Both the position numbers and the translations under genes were made by a program. 64,000 nucleotides of DNA from Fictibacillus barbaricus (lineage in GTDB: Bacteria; Bacillota; Bacilli; Bacillales; Fictibacillaceae). Each line of letters opens with the position of its first letter. Positions within the stretch are counted from its first letter, which is position 1. The stretch lies in assembly GCF_014635025.1 (NCBI RefSeq), contig NZ_BMCE01000001.1, positions 186,001-250,000 on the forward strand, read 5' to 3'. The notes beneath the pieces were generated by a model. The model ran no database searches, was not told the DNA's origin, and worked only from the letters and a program-made list of their open reading frames with translations. Positions 38,166 through 52,551 of this stretch are shown in pieces.

Positions 38166-38633
38166 CTAATTATGTTCAATTTCGTAATGAATCCACTCGG
38201 AATTGATATTTTTTCCTCCCATTTTCTTATAAAGTGCCTGAGCAGATGTATTATCGACAGCTGTTTGCCACGACATGTACGCGTAACCTTCATTTTTCGT
38301 GTAATTCAGCACATGCTGAAACAGTTTTTCTCCCAATCCACATCCACGATATGCACCATCAACAAAAAGGTCGTTCAAAATGGCGATCTTTTGCACCCGC
38401 GTGGTGCTGAATGAAAAATAGAGCGTCGCAAATCCGGCAAGAACACCATCTTCTGTTTCCGCTACAAATTGCGTCCCCGCTTCCTTTGAAGACAATAAGT
38501 GCTTAATATGATCCTCAAGTTTTGTTCCTTCAGGTGTCTTTCCTTTATAAAAATCAACGATATAGCGGAGCATTAGTCCCTTTAGCTGCTCCAGATCTTC
38601 TAAAACCACCTGGCGAATCGTAAAAGTTGTCAT
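38166..38633 (-). CDS. GNAT-family N-acetyltransferase
   Basis: The 155-residue protein has a standard GNAT layout: N-terminal FTIRQVVLEDLEQLKGLM, strands AGFATLYFSF and ILNDLFVDGAYRGCGLGEKLF, where RGCGLG is the acetyl-CoA loop, and a final QTAVDNTSAQALYKKMG. GAGGAG precedes the ATG. The substrate cannot be told. Confidence 0.9.
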   Translation of the reverse strand: MTTFTIRQVVLEDLEQLKGLMLRYIVDFYKGKTPEGTKLEDHIKHLLSSKEAGTQFVAETEDGVLAGFATLYFSFSTTRVQKIAILNDLFVDGAYRGCGLGEKLFQHVLNYTKNEGYAYMSWQTAVDNTSAQALYKKMGGKNINSEWIHYEIEHN

Positions 38634-38844
38634 CGTCCATTTCTCCTCTTATTTGCTCCCTAAAAAAGGAAGAACTCATTTACATCTATATTAAGTGATT
38701 CCTCAAGCATTGAATAGTATGATTAATAGGATTAATGCCATATTTAGATGAAATGGTGGTTTTGATAAGTAAAATGCTTACTGAACAAGGGAGGGCATAC
38801 TAATGCCGATCCCTTTTTTGAATGTTGAAAGGAGATTTGGAATT

Positions 38845-40377
38845 TTGAGAGATTATGCGATTGGCATTGATATAGGGACAACGAGCACAAAGGTCGTCCT
38901 TTTTGATGAAAGAGGTGCGGCTGTTGCGCATCACTCAAAAAGTTATCCTCTGCTATCTGAAGAACCAGGATCAGCGGAACAAAATCCTGATGAAATCTAT
39001 GAAGCAGTCGTTTACTCGTTACGAGAAACGGTAAGAAAAAGCGGTGGCTTAGCAGAGCGGATCGGTTTTATCTCGTTCAGTACAGCGATGCATTCATTGA
39101 TTGCAGTAGATCGTGACGGAACACCTCTCACAAAAAGCATAACTTGGGCAGATACACGCAGCGAGCCGTATACCGCCTCAATAAAAGGAAGCTCTGATGC
39201 GGTTGACCTGTATAAACGGACAGGTGTCCCACTACATCCGATGACACCTCTTTTTAAACTGCAGTGGCTAAAAAACGAATCGCCTGATATTTTTCGGAAA
39301 GCTGCAAGTTTTGTGGGAATAAAAGATTACATACTTTATAGATGGTTCGGTGAGTGGGTAACCGATTATGCTTCTGCTGCTGCAACGGGTTTATGGAACA
39401 TGCACGAATTAACATGGGATGAAGAAGCGTTGCGGCTAGCAGCCATCACACCGGAAAAACTGCCAGCCATACAGCCGACGACTTTTTATTGGGAAACTTT
39501 ATCTGAAACTCTAGCAAAAGAAAGCGGTCTTGACCCATTGGTAAAAGTAGTGATCGGCGCCACAGATGGTCCTTTATCCAATCTTGGTGTAGGTGCGATT
39601 TCACCTGGCGATGTGGCTGTAACCATTGGAACAAGCGGGGCGATTAGAACCACTTCCACATCACCAGTGCTTGATGCAGAAGGCCGTACGTTCTGTTATC
39701 CGATAACGGAAAAACATTGGGTATCAGGTGGACCGGTTAACAACGGAGGACTCGCGTTTCAGTGGATTCATGATCTTTTTCAAAAAGAGGGAGAGAGTGC
39801 ATATGAAACGTTCTCAGTAGAAGCGGAAAGTGTCGAGCCCGGAGCAGAAGGGCTATTGTTTCTGCCTTATCTAACTGGTGAACGGGCACCATTATGGGAT
39901 GCACAAGCGAAGGGTTCTTTTATCGGTCTTACGCTGCGTCATACTCAAAAACACATGGTGCGCGCTGTTTTGGAAGGAACGATCCTAAATTTATACAGTG
40001 TGTACAGTCTTATTAAAGATCACGTTGACGATACTAAAGCAATTAAAATTTTTGCAACGGGCGGCTTTACAAATTCACCGCTATGGAAACAAATTTTAGC
40101 TGATGTTTTTCAAACAGAAGTAAGCATACCTGAACATACGGAGAGCTCGTGTCTTGGTGCGGTCCTTCTCGGCAGGTTTGCTCTCGGGGAAACAGAATGG
40201 CTGCAAGAAGCACCGATGGAAACAAAGCAATATGAAAAGGTTATGCCGAATCACGAAAACCAAGAAATCTATGAAGAACTGTTCAATCTCTATCAGTCTC
40301 TATCAGATGCGATGCAGGATCAATATAAAGCCATTCATGATTTTCAAAATAAACCTAAAAAAGAGAGCGGAAAATAA
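38845..40377 (+). CDS. gntK: Gluconokinase (FGGY family)
   Basis: The 510-residue sugar kinase has the FGGY layout: N-terminal YAIGIDIGTTSTKVVLFDE, FSTAMHSLIAVD, phosphate motif GATDGPLSNLG and ATP motif KIFATGGFTNSPLWKQILADVF. Similarity to GntK favours gluconate as substrate. I chose the TTG 10 nt after AAAGGAG, which starts right at the domain. An ATG at 38803 also has GGGAGG upstream and would add 14 residues. No gntR, gntP or gntZ is next to it. Confidence 0.87.
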   Translation: MRDYAIGIDIGTTSTKVVLFDERGAAVAHHSKSYPLLSEEPGSAEQNPDEIYEAVVYSLRETVRKSGGLAERIGFISFSTAMHSLIAVDRDGTPLTKSITWADTRSEPYTASIKGSSDAVDLYKRTGVPLHPMTPLFKLQWLKNESPDIFRKAASFVGIKDYILYRWFGEWVTDYASAAATGLWNMHELTWDEEALRLAAITPEKLPAIQPTTFYWETLSETLAKESGLDPLVKVVIGATDGPLSNLGVGAISPGDVAVTIGTSGAIRTTSTSPVLDAEGRTFCYPITEKHWVSGGPVNNGGLAFQWIHDLFQKEGESAYETFSVEAESVEPGAEGLLFLPYLTGERAPLWDAQAKGSFIGLTLRHTQKHMVRAVLEGTILNLYSVYSLIKDHVDDTKAIKIFATGGFTNSPLWKQILADVFQTEVSIPEHTESSCLGAVLLGRFALGETEWLQEAPMETKQYEKVMPNHENQEIYEELFNLYQSLSDAMQDQYKAIHDFQNKPKKESGK

Positions 40378-40394
40378 CATCCGCTCTTTTTTTC
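40364..40394. terminator. Bidirectional terminator downstream of gntK
   Basis: AGAGCGGA pairs with TCCGCTCT, with T runs on both strands; it serves gntK and the convergent lipoprotein gene. Confidence 0.85.
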
Positions 40395-40397
40395 TAA

Positions 40398-40856
40398 TTA
40401 ATTTATATATGTGGCATTGATCAGAGGAAGACCTGATTTAGCGTCTTTACCGTTTTTTACATTCCCATAAACCGTTATCTCAGATCCTTCTGAAAAACTG
40501 CTGTCCATCGTAAAGTTCATCACTTTAAAAGTTGTGTCGCCAACCTTCATCTCGAAGCTGCCGCCCATTCCCTTCTCAGCATGAGCACTAACAGTTCCAG
40601 TCGCTTTAATAATCTGTTGTTCATAAGCGTTCGGATCGTTCTCAAGTGCTGTTGGATCAAGGTCTACAGCCTTTTCTTCCATGTTCTTAATGATCTCAGC
40701 CTGCTGACCAGCTAAATCATCAGCTGTGCTTTGTTCTTCGTTAGCTTTTTTCTCTGTCGTATCCGCTTTTGGTTCAGGCTTTGCTTTTTCTTCACTGCAG
40801 CCTGCTAAAGCTAGTACTAAAACAAGGAGACTTGCTCCAAACCACTTTTTCATCAT
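40398..40856 (-). CDS. Hypothetical lipoprotein with OB-fold-like C-terminus
   Basis: The 152-residue protein has a signal peptide with lipobox LALAGC, a charged low-complexity linker, then about 80 residues (IIKATGTVSAHAEKG...EITVYGNVKNGK...LPLINATYIN). That part resembles the tRNA_anti-like OB-fold of other Bacillus lipoproteins. AAGGGGTG lies 8 nt before the first of two adjacent ATGs. Function unknown. Confidence 0.75.
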   Translation of the reverse strand: MMKKWFGASLLVLVLALAGCSEEKAKPEPKADTTEKKANEEQSTADDLAGQQAEIIKNMEEKAVDLDPTALENDPNAYEQQIIKATGTVSAHAEKGMGGSFEMKVGDTTFKVMNFTMDSSFSEGSEITVYGNVKNGKDAKSGLPLINATYIN

Positions 40857-41044
40857 GATGATAACACCCCTTTTGGATAACTCTATCTCTATTATGTAAC
40901 ATCATATCATGTTCATCCCTATGAAATAAAATGAATTTTCACACTTGTGCATTTGCTCTTACAACTTGCAGCTTTAACGTGTAAGATAGAGGGGTATGTT
41001 ACAATCATAATAATTTTTTCACATAAGGTAAGGGGGAAGCGAAA

Positions 41045-42280
41045 TTGAACCATTTGAAAACAGCTGATCAAGAAGTCTACCAATCCATTATGGATGAATT
41101 GCATCGCCAGCGTACGAAAATTGAATTGATTGCTTCTGAAAACTTTGTAAGCCAAGCCGTAATGGAAGCACAAGGCTCCGTTCTTACAAATAAATATGCA
41201 GAAGGCTACCCGGCAAAACGCTATTATGGCGGATGTGAACACGTCGATGTTGTTGAGAATCTAGCAAGAGACCGCGCAAAGAAAATTTTTGGAGCGGAAC
41301 ATGCTAACGTTCAGCCTCACTCTGGTGCGCAAGCCAACATGGCCGTTTATTTTACGATTCTTGAGCAAGGTGACACAGTTCTTGGAATGAACCTTTCTCA
41401 TGGCGGTCACTTAACACACGGAAGTGCTGTAAACTTCTCTGGTATTCAATATAACTTTGTTGAGTACGGTGTAGATCCGGAGAAAAACGTCATTGATTAT
41501 GAAGATGTTCGTCAAAAAGCACTTGAACACCGTCCGAAGCTGATTGTGGCGGGAGCTAGCGCATATCCGCGTGCAATCGATTTTGCGAAGTTCCGTGAGA
41601 TCGCAGACGAAGTTGAAGCTTACCTTATGGTGGATATGGCCCACATCGCAGGTTTAGTCGCGGCAGGCCTTCACCAAAATCCAGTTCCTTATGCAGATTT
41701 TGTAACGACTACCACACACAAAACACTTCGCGGACCTCGCGGAGGAATGATTTTATGTAAAGAAGAATTCGCGAAGAAAATTGATAAGTCGATCTTCCCT
41801 GGCATCCAAGGTGGTCCTTTGATGCACGTGATCGCTGCAAAAGCGGTTGCTTTTGGTGAAGTGTTAACAGATGAGTTCAAGAACTATGCCGAGCAGATCG
41901 TAAAGAATGCGAAGCGTTTAGCGGAATCTCTTAAAAAAGAAGGCATCACACTTGTTTCTGATGGCACTGATAATCACTTGATCTTGATCAACGTGAGCGA
42001 GCTTGCCTTAACAGGAAAAGTGGCTGAAAAAGCCCTTGATGATATCGGCATCACAGTAAACAAAAATACGATTCCTTTCGATAAAGAAAGCCCGTTTGTG
42101 ACGAGCGGTATCCGTATTGGAACTGCAGCTGTAACATCTCGCGGTTTTGTAGAAGAAGACATGGATGAGATCGCATCAATTATGGCATCTGTTTTGAAGA
42201 ACATTGAGGACGAAACAGTCTTAAAAGATGCAGAATCACGCGTTGAAAAGTTAGCAGGAAAATATAAGTTGTACGAATAA
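41045..42280 (+). CDS. glyA: Serine hydroxymethyltransferase
   Basis: The 411-residue PLP enzyme converts serine and tetrahydrofolate to glycine and methylene-THF. The PLP lysine is Lys226 in [14 protein letters not shown]. Other motifs are [26 protein letters not shown] and [17 protein letters not shown] start after GGGGGAAG, giving [11 protein letters not shown], which aligns with the family N-terminus. It keeps the ywlG-glyA-upp order. Confidence 0.97.
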   Translation: MNHLKTADQEVYQSIMDELHRQRTKIELIASENFVSQAVMEAQGSVLTNKYAEGYPAKRYYGGCEHVDVVENLARDRAKKIFGAEHANVQPHSGAQANMAVYFTILEQGDTVLGMNLSHGGHLTHGSAVNFSGIQYNFVEYGVDPEKNVIDYEDVRQKALEHRPKLIVAGASAYPRAIDFAKFREIADEVEAYLMVDMAHIAGLVAAGLHQNPVPYADFVTTTTHKTLRGPRGGMILCKEEFAKKIDKSIFPGIQGGPLMHVIAAKAVAFGEVLTDEFKNYAEQIVKNAKRLAESLKKEGITLVSDGTDNHLILINVSELALTGKVAEKALDDIGITVNKNTIPFDKESPFVTSGIRIGTAAVTSRGFVEEDMDEIASIMASVLKNIEDETVLKDAESRVEKLAGKYKLYE

Positions 42281-42288
42281 TAGAAAGA

Positions 42289-42325
42289 AAAAACCAGTTT
42301 CTAAGCAGAAACTGGTTTTCTTTGT
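42289..42325 (+). terminator. Rho-independent terminator of glyA
   Basis: A perfect 12-bp stem AAACCAGTTTCT and complement around AAGC, then T residues. Confidence 0.9.
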
Positions 42326-42450
42326 GTAACAGGATTTTTAGTTTTTATTCTTACAGGCAGAATTGAAATATACTGATGTTTTGAAGGGTTTGAACCGTTG
42401 GCTGGTATTGTCTGTCTTTTTGGAGAGGACATATTTTAGGTTATAGAGGC

Positions 42451-42546
42451 TTTTCCCGTGATTAACCCCTATTTTTCCGTGATAAAGTATGTTTTTTCCG
42501 TGATTAGAGCGTGATTTTCCGTGATCGTAAGACTATTGTCCGTGAT
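42451..42546. repeat. Array B: five CCGTGAT units at exact 21-bp spacing
   Basis: The unit positions equivalent to TTCCGTGAT are 42454, 42475, 42496, 42517 and 42538, always 21 bp apart; the first reads TCCCGTGAT and the last GTCCGTGAT. CAAAAGTGTTTT follows 17 nt after the last copy, as in array A. It lies 125 nt after the glyA terminator. The 566-nt glyA-upp gap also holds a CGTTTT/AAAACG hairpin at about 42595, a second terminator and the upp promoter. Confidence 0.85.
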
Positions 42547-42634
42547 CATTACAAGCGCTGCTCAAAAGTGTTTTCCTGAAATGAAATGAGGATCGTTTTG
42601 TCCCTTCAAAACGGTCATTATAGATCAAGTTGTT

Positions 42635-42665
42635 GAAGATGGATACGAATCCATCTTCTTTTTTG
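42635..42665 (+). terminator. Strong orphan terminator before upp
   Basis: A 10-bp perfect stem GAAGATGGAT and complement around ACGA, then seven T residues. It lies 310 nt beyond the glyA terminator and upstream of the upp promoter, so no called gene needs it. It may end a transcript through array B. Confidence 0.85.
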
Positions 42666-42760
42666 TATGGTTTTGTACCTGAAAAAGGGGAATAGTAGTA
42701 GGAGAGTTATATATGTAAATTTTGGAGTTTGGATTCGGGGCAATTACATGTTAGTTTTCC

Positions 42761-42789
42761 TTGAAGTGAAAGATGTTTTTCTGTACAAT
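42761..42789 (+). promoter_or_regulatory. Sigma-A promoter of upp
   Basis: TTGAAG (42761-42766), 17 bp, TACAAT (42784-42789), 57 nt before the start codon. Confidence 0.7.
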
Positions 42790-42846
42790 GCTAGAGATGC
42801 TTTTTGAACGACAATATATGTTACATAAGGAGAGGTGCTTAAAAAC

Positions 42847-43476
42847 ATGAGCAATGTATATGTCCTTGATCATCCGTTAATTCAGCATAAACTAACATAC
42901 ATCCGTGATGAGAGAACGGGTACTAAAGAATTTCGCGAGCTTGTAGATGAAGTGGCGGGCCTTATGGCATTTGAGATCACGCGTGATCTTCCATTACAGG
43001 AAGTTACTGTAAAAACGCCAGTTGCTGAAGCGACAATGAAAACAATCGCAGGGAAAAAGTTAGGGCTGGTACCGATTCTTCGTGCTGGACTTGGTATGGT
43101 AGATGGTATCCTTAAACTGATTCCGGCAGCAAAAGTAGGACATGTGGGTCTTTATCGTGATCCTGAAACGTTAACACCGATTGAATATTACGTGAAACTT
43201 CCATCTGATGTGGAAGAGCGTGACTTCATCGTGATCGACCCGATGCTTGCTACAGGCGGATCAGCTTCTGCAGCAATCACTTCAATCAAAAATCGCGGCG
43301 CGAAAAACATTAAACTTATGTGCTTAGTGGCAGCTCCAGAAGGTGTGAAAGTGATTCAGGACGAGCACCCAGACGTTGACATCTTCTTAGCAGCACTTGA
43401 CGAAAAGCTGAACGACCACGGATATATCGTGCCTGGTCTAGGTGACGCTGGAGATCGTTTATTCGGGACAAAATAA
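42847..43476 (+). CDS. upp: Uracil phosphoribosyltransferase
   Basis: The 209-residue salvage enzyme forms UMP from uracil and PRPP. The PRPP loop is [12 protein letters not shown] and the uracil site is the C-terminal [18 protein letters not shown] chose the ATG giving [15 protein letters not shown], with GAGAGGTG upstream, over an in-frame start four codons earlier. Confidence 0.97.
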   Translation: MSNVYVLDHPLIQHKLTYIRDERTGTKEFRELVDEVAGLMAFEITRDLPLQEVTVKTPVAEATMKTIAGKKLGLVPILRAGLGMVDGILKLIPAAKVGHVGLYRDPETLTPIEYYVKLPSDVEERDFIVIDPMLATGGSASAAITSIKNRGAKNIKLMCLVAAPEGVKVIQDEHPDVDIFLAALDEKLNDHGYIVPGLGDAGDRLFGTK

Positions 43477-43489
43477 TCTAAAGAATGAA

Positions 43490-43539
43490 CAAAACTGACT
43501 CTTGGAGGATTTCTAGCCTCCGAAGGGTCAGTTTTTTTG
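43490..43539 (+). terminator. Rho-independent terminator of upp
   Basis: Outer stem AAACTGAC/GTCAGTTT and inner stem GGAGG/CCTCC, then seven T residues. Confidence 0.85.
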
Positions 43540-43577
43540 GTTATTTCCATGCTCGCTCAATTTATACACCCTCTGCA

Positions 43578-43603
43578 CAAAAAACAGCCCGACAAACGGG
43601 CTG
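43578..43603 (-). terminator. Terminator of the minus-strand lipoprotein gene
   Basis: CAGCCCG pairs with CGGGCTG around 5 nt, followed by six T residues on the minus strand. Confidence 0.85.
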
Positions 43604-43623
43604 CTCCTCTAACCAAAAGTCTC

Positions 43624-44031
43624 TTAGGTCATCTCTTCAAACTTCATATCGATCAGCTTTTCATTCGTATGCATGACACCCACTTTTACTAAACGCTTCT
43701 TGCCATCTTGAAAGACTGTGAAATCAAAAAAGTCAGAGATCGTGCCATCTGGTGCTACGCGGCGGGTATCATATTCATAGTCGCTTACTTCGCTGTTCGG
43801 GTACTTCTTTTTCGTTTCCTCTAATGCCATCCTACCCCACTTGGCATAATCAATATCAGTCATGTTGGCTGGGGTCTGATCGTTATATTGCACGTTCAGC
43901 GGCTTATTCCGATCTTGTTCTACATTATTTCTCATATCACGAGATTCTTCCATAGGCTTCTTATCATTGATGTTACAGCCTGAAGCGAAAACCGCAATAA
44001 CTGCTAATAAAATTAATATTTTTTGTTTCAT
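43624..44031 (-). CDS. Hypothetical lipoprotein (DUF3889/YqzG-like)
   Basis: The 135-residue protein starts at the ATG after AAGGAG. The signal peptide ends in VFASGC. The mature part has a polar linker and a C-terminal domain of about 75 residues (DYAKWGRMALEETKKKYPNSEVSDYEYDTR...) resembling DUF3889 proteins such as YqzG/YhdC; this resemblance is from memory. Function unknown. It is convergent with upp. Confidence 0.7.
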   Translation of the reverse strand: MKQKILILLAVIAVFASGCNINDKKPMEESRDMRNNVEQDRNKPLNVQYNDQTPANMTDIDYAKWGRMALEETKKKYPNSEVSDYEYDTRRVAPDGTISDFFDFTVFQDGKKRLVKVGVMHTNEKLIDMKFEEMT

Positions 44032-44198
44032 GTCGAACAAGCTCCTTCCATATATTTAATGTAAGTATTTATCAAATGCATATATTTATTCAGGATAATG
44101 GAAATAGTAGGTATAGATAGTAAACAAAGTGAATAATAAACCATTAAAACAAGCCACAAAATTTCCACAATTTATTTAATAAACCGTCCCGATAGTCG

Positions 44199-44227
44199 TT
44201 GACATAGAAATGTCACTATTGTATTCT
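44199..44227 (+). promoter_or_regulatory. atp operon promoter with overlapping palindrome
   Basis: TTGACA (44199-44204), 17 bp, TATTCT (44222-44227). A palindrome TGACATAGAAATGTCA (44200-44215) covers the -35 and part of the spacer, an operator-like position. About 95 nt of leader precede atpZ. Confidence 0.7.
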
Positions 44228-44323
44228 TACAAAGGGAATATGGTAAGGTTTACATTCTTGTATTTTCAAGGGTTTTCAAGAAAAAATATTACCAGTTTTC
44301 CAGTAGGAAGGAGTCCATACGAT

Positions 44324-44548
44324 ATGAGCAACGGGAAACGCCCTTATAAAGCGATGGCTTTAATGTCTGGCATTCTTTCTCAGCTTGTTGGATGCATTTT
44401 GATTGGACTTTTTGGAGGGAAATGGCTGGATGAATATCTAGGCAATGAATTTCCAATCTTTCTTATCATCGGGTTGTTTCTAGGTCTTGGAACAGGTGTT
44501 TACGGGATGATCCGCTTAATATCAAAGTTTTCAGGAGACGGGCAATGA
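44324..44548 (+). CDS. atpZ: AtpZ, small ATP synthase operon membrane protein
   Basis: The 74-residue protein has two membrane helices (MALMSGILSQLVGCILIGLF and FLIIGLFLGLGTGVYGMIRLI). In alkaliphilic Bacillus AtpZ and AtpI help supply magnesium and assemble the c-ring. The ATG after AGGAAGGAG was chosen; a longer frame upstream covers the promoter. Its stop overlaps atpI by ATGA. Confidence 0.88.
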   Translation: MSNGKRPYKAMALMSGILSQLVGCILIGLFGGKWLDEYLGNEFPIFLIIGLFLGLGTGVYGMIRLISKFSGDGQ

Positions 44549-44931
44549 TGAATGAGTACAAATCAGTGTTTTTTAAATACATAAAGTACACATTGTATCT
44601 TCTCTCTCTACTATTCATCGGTTATGCTGTCACTCCTTATAAAGCCATCTTCTTAGGACTGGCTCTAGGAACTGCTTTCAGCCTCTACAATCTTTGGAGC
44701 ATGTACTCGAAGATTGAACGGATGGGACAAGCAGTTATTCAGCAGAAAAGAGTGAAAACGCTCGGTTCACTTTCTAGACTCCTCTTTGCAGGGTTAGCGG
44801 TGCTCATCGCAATGAAATACCCGGAATATTTTCATTTATTAAGTGTGGTAGTGGGATTGATGTCAGTCTACATTATCATGTTAATAGATTCACTAACTAA
44901 AAGCTTTAGTACTCCAAAGGAAAAGAGGTGA
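44545..44931 (+). CDS. atpI: ATP synthase subunit I
   Basis: The 128-residue membrane protein has four hydrophobic helices, the usual AtpI topology, and acts in c-ring assembly. GGAG lies 7 nt before the first of two ATG codons. It is 6 nt from atpB. Confidence 0.9.
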   Translation: MMNEYKSVFFKYIKYTLYLLSLLFIGYAVTPYKAIFLGLALGTAFSLYNLWSMYSKIERMGQAVIQQKRVKTLGSLSRLLFAGLAVLIAMKYPEYFHLLSVVVGLMSVYIIMLIDSLTKSFSTPKEKR

Positions 44932-44937
44932 ACATAG

Positions 44938-45648
<711 letters not shown>

Positions 45649-45703
45649 TTTTTGGGAAAAACCAAGCTTCTATTATAGAAGCCCATTTTCATAAAAACTT
45701 TAA

Positions 45704-45946
<243 letters not shown>

Positions 45947-46035
45947 TCTAACAACCATTGTTTATTACGATTTCTATAATGGCGAAGCAAGTTTCCTTAT
46001 GGGACTACCCTTCGCCATTCCTTATGTATGATTGA

Positions 46036-48639
<2,604 letters not shown>

Positions 48640-48758
48640 GATTTTAAATAGACTTTAAAAGCAGAGGTGCGGCGGTTAGCCGTGCCCTGCAACCAGCTTA
48701 CTATGTTTAAAATGAGGGTTACCGATTTTTAAACTACCAATAAAGGTGGTGAAAATGA

Positions 48759-49613
<855 letters not shown>

Positions 49614-49631
49614 GCTTTTTTAAAAAGCTAG

Positions 49632-51059
<1,428 letters not shown>

Positions 51060-51075
51060 TGCCTGAAAGGGGTAA

Positions 51076-51489
<414 letters not shown>

Positions 51490-51499
51490 TTTTAGAAGA

Positions 51500-51538
51500 A
51501 AGTCCTTCAGCTCTATTTGGGAGTTGAGGGGCTTTTTT
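51500..51538 (+). terminator. Rho-independent terminator of the atp operon
   Basis: A 13-bp stem AGTCCTTCAGCTC against GAGTTGAGGGGCT, including G-U pairs, then six T residues. Confidence 0.85.
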
Positions 51539-51573
51539 GTTTGCTTATTAGTCAGGGGTGCACAACTACACAA

Positions 51574-51747
51574 GTCGAATTTGGGCATAATTTGTCGATT
51601 CGCCAATATATTACCTAAACTCGCCGGATTATAGTTAAAACTCGCCGTATTAACTACCAAATTTGCCGGATTAATATCCAAATTTCTTTAATTACCCGCT
51701 TCAGCACCCCAAAGGAATAGGTTATGGGTAGTTTCGGACCCGAAACT
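51574..51747 (+). repeat. Array D: full-length 21-bp repeat element with hairpin
   Basis: After GTCGA (51594), unit cores start at 51599 (TTCGCCAAT), 51620 (CTCGCCGGA), 51641 (CTCGCCGTA), 51662 (TTTGCCGGA) and 51683 (TTTCTTTAA), each exactly 21 bp apart. A perfect 8-bp hairpin AGTTTCGG/CCGAAACT starts at 51730, 47 nt after the last core. A further GTCGAATTTGGGC at 51574 may be a decayed extra unit. Confidence 0.85.
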
Positions 51748-51792
51748 GCACCTATTTGTACTCTTAAAGACTAAAATCAACTTCCAAAATTG

Positions 51793-51821
51793 AAAAAAGC
51801 GGCAATTAAGTCGCTTTTTTT
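51793..51821 (+). terminator. Terminator-like hairpin after array D
   Basis: AAAAAGCG pairs with CGCTTTTT, followed by T residues, about 45 nt beyond the array D hairpin. No called plus-strand gene ends here; it could end a transcript through the element. Confidence 0.6.
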
Positions 51822-51851
51822 CAAATATACGAGCTCATAGAAACGAAACAT

Positions 51852-51885
51852 CCCCTCTGCTCGTCCTAAAACAAGTCCAGAGGGG
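51852..51885. terminator. Hairpin downstream of the small minus-strand gene pair
   Basis: CCCCTCTG pairs with CAGAGGGG across an 18-nt loop. The minus-strand T run is weak. It probably ends the small-gene transcript. Confidence 0.5.
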
Positions 51886-51944
51886 GATATAACATCATCA
51901 TCATTCTCGTTTTGGAGGTTGAAAGACATGATGATTGATCTTAT

Positions 51945-52160
51945 CTAGCTTCTTCCAAATACCGACGGAGACCCTGATACCCTTCTTAACCAGTGCTGAT
52001 CTCCATTTTCATCAGTAATTGCGTTGGTTTCCGTTACTTCCACAGCCTGAGCCACTTCATCACCAAACGGGTTTCGAAAACTGCCGACAGGTGAAAGAAC
52101 GTGTTTCTTTCTTTTCTTTAACATCCTTAACACAGCCTTTAATATGGGTGTATCGCGCAT
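51945..52160 (-). CDS. Small basic hypothetical protein (71 residues)
   Basis: A short reading frame 15 nt after the stop of the upstream small gene. TAAGAGA is a weak ribosome site for the first ATG. An internal ATG at 52124 would give a 59-residue protein starting MLKKRKK, the same length as the upstream product and with a similar KKRKK...RNP...E-A-A pattern, so the two may be paralogues. No known domain recognised. Confidence 0.5.
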   Translation of the reverse strand: MRDTPILKAVLRMLKKRKKHVLSPVGSFRNPFGDEVAQAVEVTETNAITDENGDQHWLRRVSGSPSVFGRS

Positions 52161-52175
52161 TATTCTCTTACAAAA

Positions 52176-52355
52176 TCAATCAAATTGGCGATATACATAG
52201 TGGAAATTTTCAGGTGTGAAAAATTCTGATCTCGTTCCTAACAATCGTTCTATTGCTTCACGAATTGCTTGCACTTCTGGGATGTCTGCAGCTTCAGCAA
52301 TTTCATTTCTGATCGGATTTTGAGGACAGCTGATCGGTTTTTTTCGTTTCTTAAT
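52176..52355 (-). CDS. Small hypothetical protein with apparent ATT start
   Basis: The ribosome site AAGGAGGTG is near-ideal, and the only start-like codon after it is ATT, 9 nt from GGAGG. An in-frame TGA lies within the ribosome site, so no upstream start is possible; the next in-frame GTG would remove half the protein. The 59-residue product is (M)KKRKKPISCPQNPIRNE..., with a predicted helix (EVQAIREAIERLL) and an aromatic tail. I do not recognise the family. It is divergent from glpP. Confidence 0.6.
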   Translation of the reverse strand: MKKRKKPISCPQNPIRNEIAEAADIPEVQAIREAIERLLGTRSEFFTPENFHYVYRQFD

Positions 52356-52396
52356 TCTAAATCACCTCCTTAAAAAGGAAGGCTTGCTGCTTTAAG

Positions 52397-52414
52397 AGCA
52401 TTTTACAAAATGCT
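52397..52414. promoter_or_regulatory. 18-bp palindrome between the small gene and glpP
   Basis: AGCATTTTACAAAATGCT is a near-perfect inverted repeat with a 2-bp centre, in the divergent region. It overlaps a possible minus-strand promoter (TTTAAT-16-TAAAAT). It is operator-like; the binding protein is unknown. Confidence 0.5.
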
Positions 52415-52551
52415 ATACCTTATTAAATGCTCGTCCATATGTGGAGGTATGTGTTATTATCACTAAATATGTAAAAAAGGCGATGCCCTAAAGTTTTATC
52501 AATAAAAAAGGGTTGATGGTTCATGATATGGAAAGATGAGGAGTGTGCAAG

